Assembly: GCA_964017235.1 (NCBI GenBank)
Contig: OZ024936.1
Location: 12,624,496 to 12,688,495, forward strand
Length of the DNA stretch: 64,000 bases
Direction: 5' to 3'
From: Sabellastarte sp. h YS-2021
Taxonomy: Eukaryota; Annelida; Polychaeta; Sabellida; Sabellidae
Below are positions 24,439-39,100 of the stretch, piece after piece. The position numbers and the translations under genes are program-made. The notes beneath the pieces were generated by a model. The model was not told where the DNA came from and did not search any database. It saw only the letters and a list, made by a program, of their open reading frames with translations. Each line of letters starts with the position of its first letter. The first letter of the stretch is position 1.

Positions 24439-25789
24439 ATTTCGTCATACATGTGTAGATGCCGTACGATCGAGTACGCCAATTTTGGTCATTCCGAGGG
24501 ACACCAATTTTTTTCCACCAATGGATAGAGTGGTCCAGTCTGAGTCTATACAATATAACAGGGTAGGGTCTAAAGACCTTAATTTCGTAGATATGAGCAG
24601 AAACAGTATTTCCCATTGATTTTAAATGGGGATTTCGTCGTACATGTGTAGATGCCTTACCATCGAGTACGCCAATTTTGGTCGTTCCGAGGGACACCAA
24701 TTTTTTTCCACCAATGGATAGAGTGGTCCAGTCTGAGTCTATACAATATAACAGGGTAGGGTCTAAAGACCTTAATTTCGTAGATATGAGCAGAAACAGT
24801 ATTTCCCATTGATTTTAAATGGGGATTTCGTCGTACATGTGTAGATGCCTTACCATCGAGTACGCCAATTTTGGTCGTTCCGAGGGACACCAATTTTTTT
24901 CCACCAATGGATAGACTGGTCCAGTCTGAGTCTATACAATATAACAGGGTAGGGTCTAAAGACCTTAATTTCGTAGATATGAGCAGAAACAGTATTTCCC
25001 ATTGATTTTAAATGGGGATTTTGTCGTACATGTGTAGATGCCGTACCATCGAGTACGCCAATTTTGGTCGTTCCGAGGGACACCAATTTTTTTCCACCAA
25101 TTGATAGAGTGGTCCAGTCTGAGTCTATACAATATAACAGGGTAGGGTCTAAAGACCTTAATTTCGTAGATATGAGCAGAAACAGTATTTCCCATTGATT
25201 TTAAATGGGGATTTCGTCATACATGTGTAGATGCCGTACGATCGAGTACGCCAATTTTGGTCATTCCGAGGGACACCAATTTTTTTCCACCAATGGATAG
25301 AGTGGTCCAGTCTGAGTCTATACAATATAACAGGGTAGGGTCTAAAGACCTTAATTTCGTAGATATGAGCAGAAACAGTATTTCCCATTGATTTTAAATG
25401 GGGATTTCGTCGTACATGTGTAGATGCCTTACCATCGAGTACGCCAATTTTGGTCGTTCCGAGGGACACCAATTTTTTTCCACCAATGGATAGAGTGGTC
25501 CAGTCTGAGTCTATACAATATAACAGGGTAGGGTCTAAAGACCTTAATTTCGTAGATATGAGCAGAAACAGTATTTCCCATTGATTTTAAATGGGGATTT
25601 CGTCGTACATGTGTAGATGCCTTACCATCGAGTACGCCAATTTTGGTCGTTCCGAGGGACACCAATTTTTTTCCACCAATGGATAGACTGGTCCAGTCTG
25701 AGTCTATACAATATAACAGGGTAGGGTCTAAAGACCTTAATTTCGTAGATATGAGCAGAAACAGTATTTCCCATTGATTTTAAATGGGG
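23692..25789. repeat. Domain 6: three 772-bp tetramer repeats
   Basis: Three consecutive tetramers begin with D units carrying GGTCATTCC at 23692, 24464 and 25236. The first two are complete as D-A-(A or B)-E. The third is cut by the long junction before 25823. This is the shortest exact tandem HOR in the left half and appears to have grown from the end of the preceding 3,691-bp duplicate. Confidence 0.85.
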
Positions 25790-26208
25790 ATTTTGCCATG
25801 CATATACACTAGTACAGGTGCCTTACCATCGAGTACGCCAATTTTGGTCGTTCCGAGGGACACCAATTTTTTTCCACCAATGGATAGAGTGGTCCAGTCT
25901 GAGTCTATACAATATAACAGGGTAGGGTCTAAAGACCTTAATTTCGTAGATATGAGCAGAAACAGTATTTCCCATTGATTTTAAATGGGGATTTCGTCGT
26001 ACATGTGTAGATGCCTTACCATCGAGTACGCCAATTTTGGTCGTTCCGAGGGACACCAATTTTTTTCCACCAATGGATAGAGTGGTCCAGTCTGAGTCTA
26101 TACAATATAACAGGGTAGGGTCTAAAGACCTTAATTTCGTAGATATGAGCAGAAACAGTATTTCCCATTGATTTTAAATGGGGATTTTGTCGTACATGTG
26201 TAGATGCC

Positions 26209-26401
26209 TTACCATCGAGTACGCCAATTTTGGTCGTTCCGAGGGACACCAATTTTTTTCCAGCAATTGATAGAGTGGTCCAGTCTGAGTCTATACAATA
26301 TAACAGGGTAGGGTCTAAAGACCTTAATTTCGTAGATATGAGCAAAAACAGTATTTCCCATTGATTTTAAATGGGGATTTCGTCGTACATGTGTAGATGC
26401 C
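26209..26401 (+). repeat. CCAGCAATTG marker monomer
   Basis: C-type unit with CCACCAATTG changed to CCAGCAATTG. Copies are in units 26209, 30479, 34162, 37861, 54088 and 60561, each followed by a B-type or B-like unit. Its absence from the two clean 3,128-bp HOR copies, and its presence in the enlarged third copy and in the 20-mer pair, links those segments. Confidence 0.9.
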
Positions 26402-26795
26402 TTACCATCGAGTACGCCAATTTTGGTCGTTCCGAGGGACACCAATTTTTTTCCACCAATGGATAGACTGGTCCAGTCTGAGTCTATACAATATAACAGG
26501 GTAGGGTCTAAAGACCTTAATTTCGTAGATATGAGCAAAAACAGTATTTCCCATTGATTTTAAATGGGGATTTCGTCGTACATGTGTAGATGCCTTACCA
26601 TTGAGTACGCCAATTTTGGTCGTTCCGAGGGACACCAATTTTTTTCCACCAATGGATAGAGTGGTCCAGTCTGAGTCTATACAATATAACAGGGTAGGGT
26701 CTAAAGACCTTAATTTCGTAGATATGAGCAGAAACAGTATTTCCCATTGATTTTAAATAGGGATTTTGCCATGCATATACACTAGTACAGGTGCC

Positions 26796-29127
26796 TTACC
26801 ATCGAGTACGCCAATTTTGGTCGTTCCGAGGGACACCAATTTTTTTCCACCAATGGATAGAGTGGTCCAGTCTGAGTCTATACAATATAACAGGGTAGGG
26901 TCTAAAGACCTTAATTTCGTAGATATGAGCAGAAACAGTATTTCCCATTGATTTTAAATGGGGATTTCGTCGTACATGTGTAGATGCCTTACCATCGAGT
27001 ACGCCAATTTTGGTCGTTCCGAGGGACACCAATTTTTTTCCACCAATGGATAGAGTGGTCCAGTCTGAGTCTATACAATATAACAGGGTAGGGTCTAAAG
27101 ACCTTAATTTCGTAGATATGAGCAGAAACAGTATTTCCCATTGATTTTAAATGGGGATTTTGTCGTACATGTGTAGATGCCGTACCATCGAGTACGCCAA
27201 TTTTGGTCGTTCCGAGGGACACCAATTTTTTTCCACCAATTGATAGAGTGGTCCAGTCTGAGTCTATACAATATAACAGGGTAGGGTCTAAAGACCTTAA
27301 TTTCGTAGATATGAGCAAAAACAGTATTTCCCATTGATTTTAAATGGGGATTTCGTCGTACATGTGTAGATGCCTTACCATCGAGTACGCCAATTTTGGT
27401 CGTTCCGAGGGACACCAATTTTTTTCCACCAATGGATAGACTGGTCCAGTCTGAGTCTATACAATATAACAGGGTAGGGTCTAAAGACCTTAATTTCGTA
27501 GATATGAGCAGAAACAGTATTTCCCATTGATTTTAAATGGGGATTTTGTCGTACATGTGTAGATGCCTTACCATCCAGTACGCCAATTTTGGTCGTTCCG
27601 AGGGACACCAATTTTTTTCCACCAATTGATAGAGTGGTCCAGTCTGAGTCTATACAATATAACAGGGTAGGGTCTAAAGACCTTAATTTCGTAGATATGA
27701 GCAAAAACAGTATTTCCCATTGATTTTAAATGGGGATTTCGTCGTACATGTGTAGATGCCTTACCATTGAGTACGCCAATTTTGGTCGTTCCGAGGGACA
27801 CCAATTTTTTTCCACCAATGGATAGAGTGGTCCAGTCTGAGTCTATACAATATAACAGGGTAGGGTCTAAAGACCTTAATTTCGTAGATATGAGCAGAAA
27901 CAGTATTTCCCATTGATTTTAAATAGGGATTTTGCCATGCATATACACTAGTACAGGTGCCTTACCATCGAGTACGCCAATTTTGGTCGTTCCGAGGGAC
28001 ACCAATTTTTTTCCACCAATGGATAGAGTGGTCCAGTCTGAGTCTATACAATATAACAGGGTAGGGTCTAAAGACCTTAATTTCGTAGATATGAGCAGAA
28101 ACAGTATTTCCCATTGATTTTAAATGGGGATTTCGTCGTACATGTGTAGATGCCTTACCATCGAGTACGCCAATTTTGGTCGTTCCGAGGGACACCAATT
28201 TTTTTCCACCAATGGATAGAGTGGTCCAGTCTGAGTCTATACAATATAACAGGGTAGGGTCTAAAGACCTTAATTTCGTAGATATGAGCAGAAACAGTAT
28301 TTCCCATTGATTTTAAATGGGGATTTTGTCGTACATGTGTAGATGCCGTACCATCGAGTACGCCAATTTTGGTCGTTCCGAGGGACACCAATTTTTTTCC
28401 ACCAATTGATAGAGTGGTCCAGTCTGAGTCTATACAATATAACAGGGTAGGGTCTAAAGACCTTAATTTCGTAGATATGAGCAAAAACAGTATTTCCCAT
28501 TGATTTTAAATGGGGATTTCGTCGTACATGTGTAGATGCCTTACCATCGAGTACGCCAATTTTGGTCGTTCCGAGGGACACCAATTTTTTTCCACCAATG
28601 GATAGACTGGTCCAGTCTGAGTCTATACAATATAACAGGGTAGGGTCTAAAGACCTTAATTTCGTAGATATGAGCAGAAACAGTATTTCCCATTGATTTT
28701 AAATGGGGATTTTGTCGTACATGTGTAGATGCCTTACCATCCAGTACGCCAATTTTGGTCGTTCCGAGGGACACCAATTTTTTTCCACCAATTGATAGAG
28801 TGGTCCAGTCTGAGTCTATACAATATAACAGGGTAGGGTCTAAAGACCTTAATTTCGTAGATATGAGCAAAAACAGTATTTCCCATTGATTTTAAATGGG
28901 GATTTTGTCGTACATGTGTAGATGCCTTACCATCGAGTACGCCAATTTTGGTCGTTCCGAGGGACACGAATTTTTTTCCACCAATTGATAGAGTGGTCCA
29001 GTCTGAGTCTATACAATATAACAGGGTAGGGTCTAAAGACCTTAATTTCGTAGATATGAGCAAAAACAGTATTTCCCATTGATTTTAAATGGGGATTTTG
29101 CCATGCATATACACTAGTACAGGTGCC
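26796..29127. repeat. Domain 7: 1,166-bp hexamer tandem pair
   Basis: 26796-27961 and 27962-29127 are adjacent six-unit repeats (five short plus one long interval). Both are entered through the rare AAATAGGGATTTTGCC junction, and both contain an E unit, a B unit and an ATCCAGTACG unit in the same order. They differ at the last unit, ATTGAG at 27761 against ATCGAG at 28927, and by a private ACACGAATTT near 28969. Confidence 0.87.
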
Positions 29128-32100
29128 TTACCATCGAGTACGCCAATTTTGGTCGTTCCGAGGGACACCAATTTTTTTCCACCAATGGATAGAGTGGTCC
29201 AGTCTGAGTCTATACAATATAACAGGGTAGGGTCTAAAGACCTTAATTTCGTAGATATGAGCAGAAACAGTATTTCCCATTGATTTTAAATGGGGATTTC
29301 GTCATACATGTGTAGATGCCGTACGATCGAGTACGCCAATTTTGGTCATTCCGAGGGACACCAATTTTTTTCCACCAATGGATAGAGTGGTCCAGTCTGA
29401 GTCTATACAATATAACAGGGTAGGGTCTAAAGACCTTAATTTCGTAGATATGAGCAGAAACAGTATTTCCCATTGATTTTAAATGGGGATTTCGTCGTAC
29501 ATGTGTAGATGCCTTACCATCGAGTACGCCAATTTTGGTCGTTCCGAGGGACACCAATTTTTTTCCACCAATGGATAGAGTGGTCCAGTCTGAGTCTATA
29601 CAATATAACAGGGTAGGGTCTAAAGACCTTAATTTCGTAGATATGAGCAGAAACAGTATTTCCCATTGATTTTAAATGGGGATTTCGTCGTACATGTGTA
29701 GATGCCTTACCATCGAGTACGCCAATTTTGGTCGTTCCGAGGGACACCAATTTTTTTCCACCAATGGATAGACTGGTCCAGTCTGAGTCTATACAATATA
29801 ACAGGGTAGGGTCTAAAGACCTTAATTTCGTAGATATGAGCAGAAACAGTATTTCCCATTGATTTTAAATGGGGATTTCGTCATACATGTGTAGATGCCG
29901 TACGATCGAGGACGCCAATTTTGGTCGTTCCGAGGGACACCAATTTTTTTCCACCAATGGATAGAGTGGTCCAGTCTGAGTCTATACAATATAACAGGGT
30001 AGGGTCTAAAGACCTTAATTTCGTAGATATGAGCAGAAACAGTATTTCCCATTGATTTTAAATGGGGATTTCGTCGTACATGTGTAGATGCCTTACCATC
30101 GAGTACGCCAATTTTGGTCGTTCCGAGGGACACCAATTTTTTTCCACCAATGGATAGAGTGGTCCAGTCTGAGTCTATACAATATAACAGGGTAGGGTCT
30201 AAAGACCTTAATTTCGTAGATATGAGCAGAAACAGTATTTCCCATTGATTTTAAATGGGGATTTCGTCGTACATGTGTAGATGCCTTACCATCGAGTACG
30301 CCAATTTTGGTCGTTCCGAGGGACACCAATTTTTTTCCACCAATGGATAGAGTGGTCCAGTCTGAGTCTATACAATATAACAGGGTAGGGTCTAAAGACC
30401 TTAATTTCGTAGATATGAGCAGAAACAGTATTTCCCATTGATTTTAAATGGGGATTTTGTCGTACATGTGTAGATGCCTTACCATCGAGTACGCCAATTT
30501 TGGTCGTTCCGAGGGACACCAATTTTTTTCCAGCAATTGATAGAGTGGTCCAGTCTGAGTCTATACAATATAACAGGGTAGGGTCTAAAGACCTTAATTT
30601 CGTAGATATGAGCAAAAACAGTATTTCCCATTGATTTTAAATGGGGATTTCGTCGTACATGTGTAGATGCCTTACCATCGAGTACGCCAATTTTGGTCGT
30701 TCCGAGGGACACCAATTTTTTTCCACCAATGGATAGACTGGTCCAGTCTGAGTCTATACAATATAACAGGGTAGGGTCTAAAGACCTTAATTTCGTAGAT
30801 ATGAGCAGAAACAGTATTTCCCATTGATTTTAAATGGGGATTTTGTCGTACATGTGTAGATGCCTTACCATCGAGTACGCCAATTTTGGTCGTTCCGAGG
30901 GACACCAATTTTTTTCCACCAATTGATAGAGTGGTCCAGTCTGAGTCTATACAATATAACAGGGTAGGGTCTAAAGACCTTAATTTCGTAGATATGAGCA
31001 AAAACAGTATTTCCCATTGATTTTAAATGGGGATTTCGTCGTACATGTGTAGATGCCTTACCATTGAGTACGCCAATTTTGGTCGTTCCGAGGGACACCA
31101 ATTTTTTTCCACCAATGGATAGAGTGGTCCAGTCTGAGTCTATACAATATAACAGGGTAGGGTCTAAAGACCTTAATTTCGTAGATATGAGCAGAAACAG
31201 TATTTCCCATTGATTTTAAATGGGGATTTCGTCGTACATGTGTAGATGCCTTACCATCGAGTACGCCAATTTTGGTCGTTCCGAGGGACACCAATTTTTT
31301 TCCACCAATGGATAGAGTGGTCCAGTCTGAGTCTATACAATATAACAGGGTAGGGTCTAAAGACCTTAATTTCGTAGATATGAGCAGAAACAGTATTTCC
31401 CATTGATTTTAAATGGGGATTTTGTCGTACATGTGTAGATGCCGTACCATCGAGTACGCCAATTTTGGTCGTTCCGAGGGACACCAATTTTTTTCCACCA
31501 ATTGATAGAGTGGTCCAGTCTGAGTCTATACAATATAACAGGGTAGGGTCTAAAGACCTTAATTTCGTAGATATGAGCAAAAACAGTATTTCCCATTGAT
31601 TTTAAATGGGGATTTCGTCGTACATGTGTAGATGCCTTACCATCGAGTACGCCAATTTTGGTCGTTCCGAGGGACACCAATTTTTTTCCACCAATGGATA
31701 GACTGGTCCAGTCTGAGTCTATACAATATAACAGGGTAGGGTCTAAAGACCTTAATTTCGTAGATATGAGCAGAAACAGTATTTCCCATTGATTTTAAAT
31801 GGGGATTTTGTCGTACATGTGTAGATGCCTTACCATCCAGTACGCCAATTTTGGTCGTTCCGAGGGACACCAATTTTTTTCCACCAATTGATAGAGTGGT
31901 CCAGTCTGAGTCTATACAATATAACAGGGTAGGGTCTAAAGACCTTAATTTCGTAGATATGAGCAAAAACAGTATTTCCCATTGATTTTAAATGGGGATT
32001 TTGTCGTACATGTGTAGATGCCTTACCATCGAGTACGCCAATTTTGGTCGTTCCGAGGGACACCAATTTTTTTCCACCAATTGATAGAGTGGTCCAGTCT

Positions 32101-32223
32101 GAGTCTATACAATATAACAGGGTAGGGTCTAAAGACCTTAATTTCGTAGATATGAGCAAAAACAGTATTTCCCATTGATTTTAAATGGGGATTTTGCCAT
32201 GCATATACACTAGTACAGGTGCC
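29128..32223. repeat. Domain 8: 16-unit mosaic segment (3,096 bp)
   Basis: One long and fifteen short intervals. The start (L29128, D29321, 29514, 29707, D'29900) copies the 14-22 kb pattern. The middle (30286-31057) carries the CCAGCAATTG unit (30479) and an ATTGAG unit (31058) typical of the right half. The end (E31444, 31637, 31830, 32023) returns to the left-half pattern. It looks like a junction between two HOR families. Confidence 0.75.
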
Positions 32224-35134
32224 TTACCATCGAGTACGCCAATTTTGGTCGTTCCGAGGGACACCAATTTTTTTCCACCAATGGATAGAGTGGTCCAGTC
32301 TGAGTCTATACAATATAACAGGGTAGGGTCTAAAGACCTTAATTTCGTAGATATGAGCAGAAACAGTATTTCCCATTGATTTTAAATGGGGATTTCGTCA
32401 TACATGTGTAGATGCCGTACGATCGAGTACGCCAATTTTGGTCATTCCGAGGGACACCAATTTTTTTCCACCAATGGATAGAGTGGTCCAGTCTGAGTCT
32501 ATACAATATAACAGGGTAGGGTCTAAAGACCTTAATTTCGTAGATATGAGCAGAAACAGTATTTCCCATTGATTTTAAATGGGGATTTCGTCGTACATGT
32601 GTAGATGCCTTACCATCGAGTACGCCAATTTTGGTCGTTCCGAGGGACACCAATTTTTTTCCACCAATGGATAGAGTGGTCCAGTCTGAGTCTATACAAT
32701 ATAACAGGGTAGGGTCTAAAGACCTTAATTTCGTAGATATGAGCAGAAACAGTATTTCCCATTGATTTTAAATGGGGATTTCGTCGTACATGTGTAGATG
32801 CCTTACCATCGAGTACGCCAATTTTGGTCGTTCCGAGGGACACCAATTTTTTTCCACCAATGGATAGAGTGGTCCAGTCTGAGTCTATACAATATAACAG
32901 GGTAGGGTCTAAAGACCTTAATTTCGTAGATATGAGCAGAAACAGTATTTCCCATTGATTTTAAATGGGGATTTCGTCATACATGTGTAGATGCCGTACG
33001 ATCGAGTACGCCAATTTTGGTCATTCCGAGGGACACCAATTTTTTTCCACCAATGGATAGAGTGGTCCAGTCTGAGTCTATACAATATAACAGGGTAGGG
33101 TCTAAAGACCTTAATTTCGTAGATATGAGCAGAAACAGTATTTCCCATTGATTTTAAATGGGGATTTCGTCGTACATGTGTAGATGCCTTACCATCGAGT
33201 ACGCCAATTTTGGTCGTTCCGAGGGACACCAATTTTTTTCCACCAATGGATAGAGTGGTCCAGTCTGAGTCTATACAATATAACAGGGTAGGGTCTAAAG
33301 ACCTTAATTTCGTAGATATGAGCAGAAACAGTATTTCCCATTGATTTTAAATGGGGATTTCGTCGTACATGTGTAGATGCCTTACCATCGAGTACGCCAA
33401 TTTTGGTCGTTCCGAGGGACACCAATTTTTTTCCACCAATGGATAGACTGGTCCAGTCTGAGTCTATACAATATAACAGGGTAGGGTCTAAAGACCTTAA
33501 TTTCGTAGATATGAGCAGAAACAGTATTTCCCATTGATTTTAAATGGGGATTTCGTCGTACATGTGTAGATGCCGTACGATCGAGGACGCCAATTTTGGT
33601 CATTCCGAGGGACACCAATTTTTTTCCACCAATGGATAGAGTGGTCCAGTCTGAGTCTATACAATATAACAGGGTAGGGTCTAAAGACCTTAATTTCGTA
33701 GATATGAGCAGAAACAGTATTTCCCATTGATTTTAAATGGGGATTTCGTCGTACATGTGTAGATGCCTTACCATCGAGTACGCCAATTTTGGTCGTTCCG
33801 AGGGACACCAATTTTTTTCCACCAATGGATAGAGTGGTCCAGTCTGAGTCTATACAATATAACAGGGTAGGGTCTAAAGACCTTAATTTCGTAGATATGA
33901 GCAGAAACAGTATTTCCCATTGATTTTAAATGGGGATTTTGCCATGCATATACACTAGTACAGGTGCCTTACCATCGAGTACGCCAATTTTGGTCGTTCC
34001 GAGGGACACCAATTTTTTTCCACCAATGGATAGAGTGGTCCAGTCTGAGTCTATACAATATAACAGGGTAGGGTCTAAAGACCTTAATTTCGTAGATATG
34101 AGCAGAAACAGTATTTCCCATTGATTTTAAATGGGGATTTCGTCGTACATGTGTAGATGCCTTACCATCGAGTACGCCAATTTTGGTCGTTCCGAGGGAC
34201 ACCAATTTTTTTCCAGCAATTGATAGAGTGGTCCAGTCTGAGTCTATACAATATAACAGGGTAGGGTCTAAAGACCTTAATTTCGTAGATATGAGCAAAA
34301 ACAGTATTTCCCATTGATTTTAAATGGGGATTTCGTCGTACATGTGTAGATGCCTTACCATCGAGTACGCCAATTTTGGTCGTTCCGAGGGACACCAATT
34401 TTTTTCCACCAATGGATAGACTGGTCCAGTCTGAGTCTATACAATATAACAGGGTAGGGTCTAAAGACCTTAATTTCGTAGATATGAGCAGAAACAGTAT
34501 TTCCCATTGATTTTAAATGGGGATTTTGTCGTACATGTGTAGATGCCTTACCATCGAGTACGCCAATTTTGGTCGTTCCGAGGGACACCAATTTTTTTCC
34601 ACCAATTGATAGAGTGGTCCAGTCTGAGTCTATACAATATAACAGGGTAGGGTCTAAAGACCTTAATTTCGTAGATATGAGCAAAAACAGTATTTCCCAT
34701 TGATTTTAAATGGGGATTTCGTCGTACATGTGTAGATGCCTTACCATTGAGTACGCCAATTTTGGTCGTTCCGAGGGACACCAATTTTTTTCCACCAATG
34801 GATAGAGTGGTCCAGTCTGAGTCTATACAATATAACAGGGTAGGGTCTAAAGACCTTAATTTCGTAGATATGAGCAGAAACAGTATTTCCCATTGATTTT
34901 AAATAGGGATTTTGCCATGCATATACACTAGTACAGGTGCCTTACCATCGAGTACGCCAATTTTGGTCGTTCCGAGGGACACCAATTTTTTTCCACCAAT
35001 GGATAGAGTGGTCCAGTCTGAGTCTATACAATATAACAGGGTAGGGTCTAAAGACCTTAATTTCGTAGATATGAGCAGAAACAGTATTTCCCATTGATTT
35101 TAAATGGGGATTTCGTTGTACATGTGTAGATGCC

Positions 35135-35335
35135 TTACCATCGAGTACGCAAATTTTGGTCGTTCCGAGGGACACCAATTTTTTTCCACCAATGGATAGA
35201 GTGGTCCAGTCAGAGTCTATACAATATAACAGGGTAGGGTCTAAAGACCTTAATTTCGTAGATATGAGCAGAAACAGTATTTCCCATTGATTTTAAATGG
35301 GGATTTTGCCATGCATATACACTAGTACAGGTGCC
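35135..35335 (+). repeat. Triple-marker monomer (CGTTGTAC, CGCAAATTTT, GTCAGAGTC)
   Basis: Three otherwise rare changes travel together: the preceding box reads CGTTGTAC, then ACGCAAATTTT replaces ACGCCAATTTT (losing the first CCAAT), then CAGTCAGAGTC replaces CAGTCTGAGTC. Eight copies start at 35135, 38834, 44897, 48025, 51153, 55061, 56444 and 62322, always between two long junctions. This is a clean tag for counting HOR copies. Confidence 0.93.
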
Positions 35336-35503
35336 TTACCATCGAGTACGCCAATTTTGGTCGTTCCGAGGGACACCAATTTTTTTCCACCAATGGATAG
35401 AGTGGTCCAGTCTGAGTCTATACAATATAACAGGGTAGGGTCTAAAGACCTTAATTTCGTAGATATGAGCAGAAACAGTATTTCCCATTGATTTTAAATG
35501 GGG

Positions 35504-35533
35504 ATTTTGCAATGCATATACACTAGTACAGGT
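35504..35533 (+). repeat. Long box variant L' (GCAATGCAT)
   Basis: Long box with one change, GCCATGCAT to GCAATGCAT. Eleven copies precede unit starts 35537, 39236, 40024, 41978, 45299, 48427, 51555, 55463, 56846, 58221 and 62724. Each follows a canonical long box exactly 201 bp upstream, so L-L' is a fixed two-unit cassette. None occurs before 35.5 kb, which suggests one origin followed by spread with the HOR. Confidence 0.93.
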
Positions 35534-36123
35534 GCCTTACCATCGAGTACGCCAATTTTGGTCGTTCCGAGGGACACCAATTTTTTTCCACCAATGGATA
35601 GAGTGGTCCAGTCTGAGTCTATACAATATAACAGGGTAGGGTCTAAAGACCTTAATTTCGTAGATATGAGCAGAAACAGTATTTCCCATTGATTTTAAAT
35701 GGGGATTTCGTCATACATGTGTAGATGCCTTACCATGGAGTACGCCAATTTTGGTCGTTCCGAGGGACACCAATTTTTTTCCACCAATTGATAGAGTGGT
35801 CCAGTCTGAGTCTATACAATATAACAGGGTAGGGTCTAAAGACCTTAATTTCGTAGATATGAGCAAAAACAGTATTTCCCATTGATTTTAAATGGGGATT
35901 TTGTCGTACATGTGTAGATGCCTTACCATCGAGTACGCCAATTTTGGTCGTTCCGAGGGACACCAATTTTTTTCCACCAATTGATAGAGTGGTCCAGTCT
36001 GAGTCTATACAATATAACAGGGTAGGGTCTAAAGACCTTAATTTCGTAGATATGAGCAAAAACAGTATTTCCCATTGATTTTAAATGGGGATTTTGCCAT
36101 GCATATACACTAGTACAGGTGCC

Positions 36124-39100
36124 TTACCATCGAGTACGCCAATTTTGGTCGTTCCGAGGGACACCAATTTTTTTCCACCAATGGATAGAGTGGTCCAGTC
36201 TGAGTCTATACAATATAACAGGGTAGGGTCTAAAGACCTTAATTTCGTAGATATGAGCAGAAACAGTATTTCCCATTGATTTTAAATGGGGATTTCGTCA
36301 TACATGTGTAGATGCCGTACGATCGAGTACGCCAATTTTGGTCATTCCGAGGGACACCAATTTTTTTCCACCAATGGATAGAGTGGTCCAGTCTGAGTCT
36401 ATACAATATAACAGGGTAGGGTCTAAAGACCTTAATTTCGTAGATATGAGCAGAAACAGTATTTCCCATTGATTTTAAATGGGGATTTCGTCGTACATGT
36501 GTAGATGCCTTACCATCGAGTACGCCAATTTTGGTCGTTCCGAGGGACACCAATTTTTTTCCACCAATGGATAGAGTGGTCCAGTCTGAGTCTATACAAT
36601 ATAACAGGGTAGGGTCTAAAGACCTTAATTTCGTAGATATGAGCAGAAACAGTATTTCCCATTGATTTTAAATGGGGATTTCGTCGTACATGTGTAGATG
36701 CCTTACCATCGAGTACGCCAATTTTGGTCGTTCCGAGGGACACCAATTTTTTTCCACCAATGGATAGAGTGGTCCAGTCTGAGTCTATACAATATAACAG
36801 GGTAGGGTCTAAAGACCTTAATTTCGTAGATATGAGCAGAAACAGTATTTCCCATTGATTTTAAATGGGGATTTCGTCATACATGTGTAGATGCCGTACG
36901 ATCGAGTACGCCAATTTTGGTCATTCCGAGGGACACCAATTTTTTTCCACCAATGGATAGAGTGGTCCAGTCTGAGTCTATACAATATAACAGGGTAGGG
37001 TCTAAAGACCTTAATTTCGTAGATATGAGCAGAAACAGTATTTCCCATTGATTTTAAATGGGGATTTCGTCGTACATGTGTAGATGCCTTACCATCGAGT
37101 ACGCCAATTTTGGTCGTTCCGAGGGACACCAATTTTTTTCCACCAATGGATAGAGTGGTCCAGTCTGAGTCTATACAATATAACAGGGTAGGGTCTAAAG
37201 ACCTTAATTTCGTAGATATGAGCAGAAACAGTATTTCCCATTGATTTTAAATGGGGATTTCGTCGTACATGTGTAGATGCCTTACCATCGAGTACGCCAA
37301 TTTTGGTCGTTCCGAGGGACACCAATTTTTTTCCACCAATGGATAGACTGGTCCAGTCTGAGTCTATACAATATAACAGGGTAGGGTCTAAAGACCTTAA
37401 TTTCGTAGATATGAGCAGAAACAGTATTTCCCATTGATTTTAAATGGGGATTTCGTCGTACATGTGTAGATGCCGTACGATCGAGGACGCCAATTTTGGT
37501 CATTCCGAGGGACACCAATTTTTTTCCACCAATGGATAGAGTGGTCCAGTCTGAGTCTATACAATATAACAGGGTAGGGTCTAAAGACCTTAATTTCGTA
37601 GATATGAGCAGAAACAGTATTTCCCATTGATTTTAAATGGGGATTTCGTCGTACATGTGTAGATGCCTTACCATCGAGTACGCCAATTTTGGTCGTTCCG
37701 AGGGACACCAATTTTTTTCCACCAATGGATAGAGTGGTCCAGTCTGAGTCTATACAATATAACAGGGTAGGGTCTAAAGACCTTAATTTCGTAGATATGA
37801 GCAGAAACAGTATTTCCCATTGATTTTAAATGGGGATTTCGTCGTACATGTGTAGATGCCTTACCATCGAGTACGCCAATTTTGGTCGTTCCGAGGGACA
37901 CCAATTTTTTTCCAGCAATTGATAGAGTGGTCCAGTCTGAGTCTATACAATATAACAGGGTAGGGTCTAAAGACCTTAATTTCGTAGATATGAGCAAAAA
38001 CAGTATTTCCCATTGATTTTAAATGGGGATTTCGTCGTACATGTGTAGATGCCTTACCATCGAGTACGCCAATTTTGGTCGTTCCGAGGGACACCAATTT
38101 TTTTCCACCAATGGATAGACTGGTCCAGTCTGAGTCTATACAATATAACAGGGTAGGGTCTAAAGACCTTAATTTCGTAGATATGAGCAGAAACAGTATT
38201 TCCCATTGATTTTAAATGGGGATTTTGTCGTACATGTGTAGATGCCTTACCATCGAGTACGCCAATTTTGGTCGTTCCGAGGGACACCAATTTTTTTCCA
38301 CCAATTGATAGAGTGGTCCAGTCTGAGTCTATACAATATAACAGGGTAGGGTCTAAAGACCTTAATTTCGTAGATATGAGCAAAAACAGTATTTCCCATT
38401 GATTTTAAATGGGGATTTCGTCGTACATGTGTAGATGCCTTACCATTGAGTACGCCAATTTTGGTCGTTCCGAGGGACACCAATTTTTTTCCACCAATGG
38501 ATAGAGTGGTCCAGTCTGAGTCTATACAATATAACAGGGTAGGGTCTAAAGACCTTAATTTCGTAGATATGAGCAGAAACAGTATTTCCCATTGATTTTA
38601 AATAGGGATTTTGCCATGCATATACACTAGTACAGGTGCCTTACCATCGAGTACGCCAATTTTGGTCGTTCCGAGGGACACCAATTTTTTTCCACCAATG
38701 GATAGAGTGGTCCAGTCTGAGTCTATACAATATAACAGGGTAGGGTCTAAAGACCTTAATTTCGTAGATATGAGCAGAAACAGTATTTCCCATTGATTTT
38801 AAATGGGGATTTCGTTGTACATGTGTAGATGCCTTACCATCGAGTACGCAAATTTTGGTCGTTCCGAGGGACACCAATTTTTTTCCACCAATGGATAGAG
38901 TGGTCCAGTCAGAGTCTATACAATATAACAGGGTAGGGTCTAAAGACCTTAATTTCGTAGATATGAGCAGAAACAGTATTTCCCATTGATTTTAAATGGG
39001 GATTTTGCCATGCATATACACTAGTACAGGTGCCTTACCATCGAGTACGCCAATTTTGGTCGTTCCGAGGGACACCAATTTTTTTCCACCAATGGATAGA

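Larger units (their letters stand above)
32224..36123. repeat. 20-mer HOR, copy 1 (3,900 bp)
   Basis: Twenty units including five long intervals. Order: L, D, A, A, D, A, B, D' recombinant (33575), A, L, GCAATTG unit (34162), B, C, ATTGAG unit (34741), L via AAATAGGG, triple-marker unit (35135), L, L', GGAG unit (35730), last unit (35923). The next copy follows directly at 36124. Confidence 0.9.
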
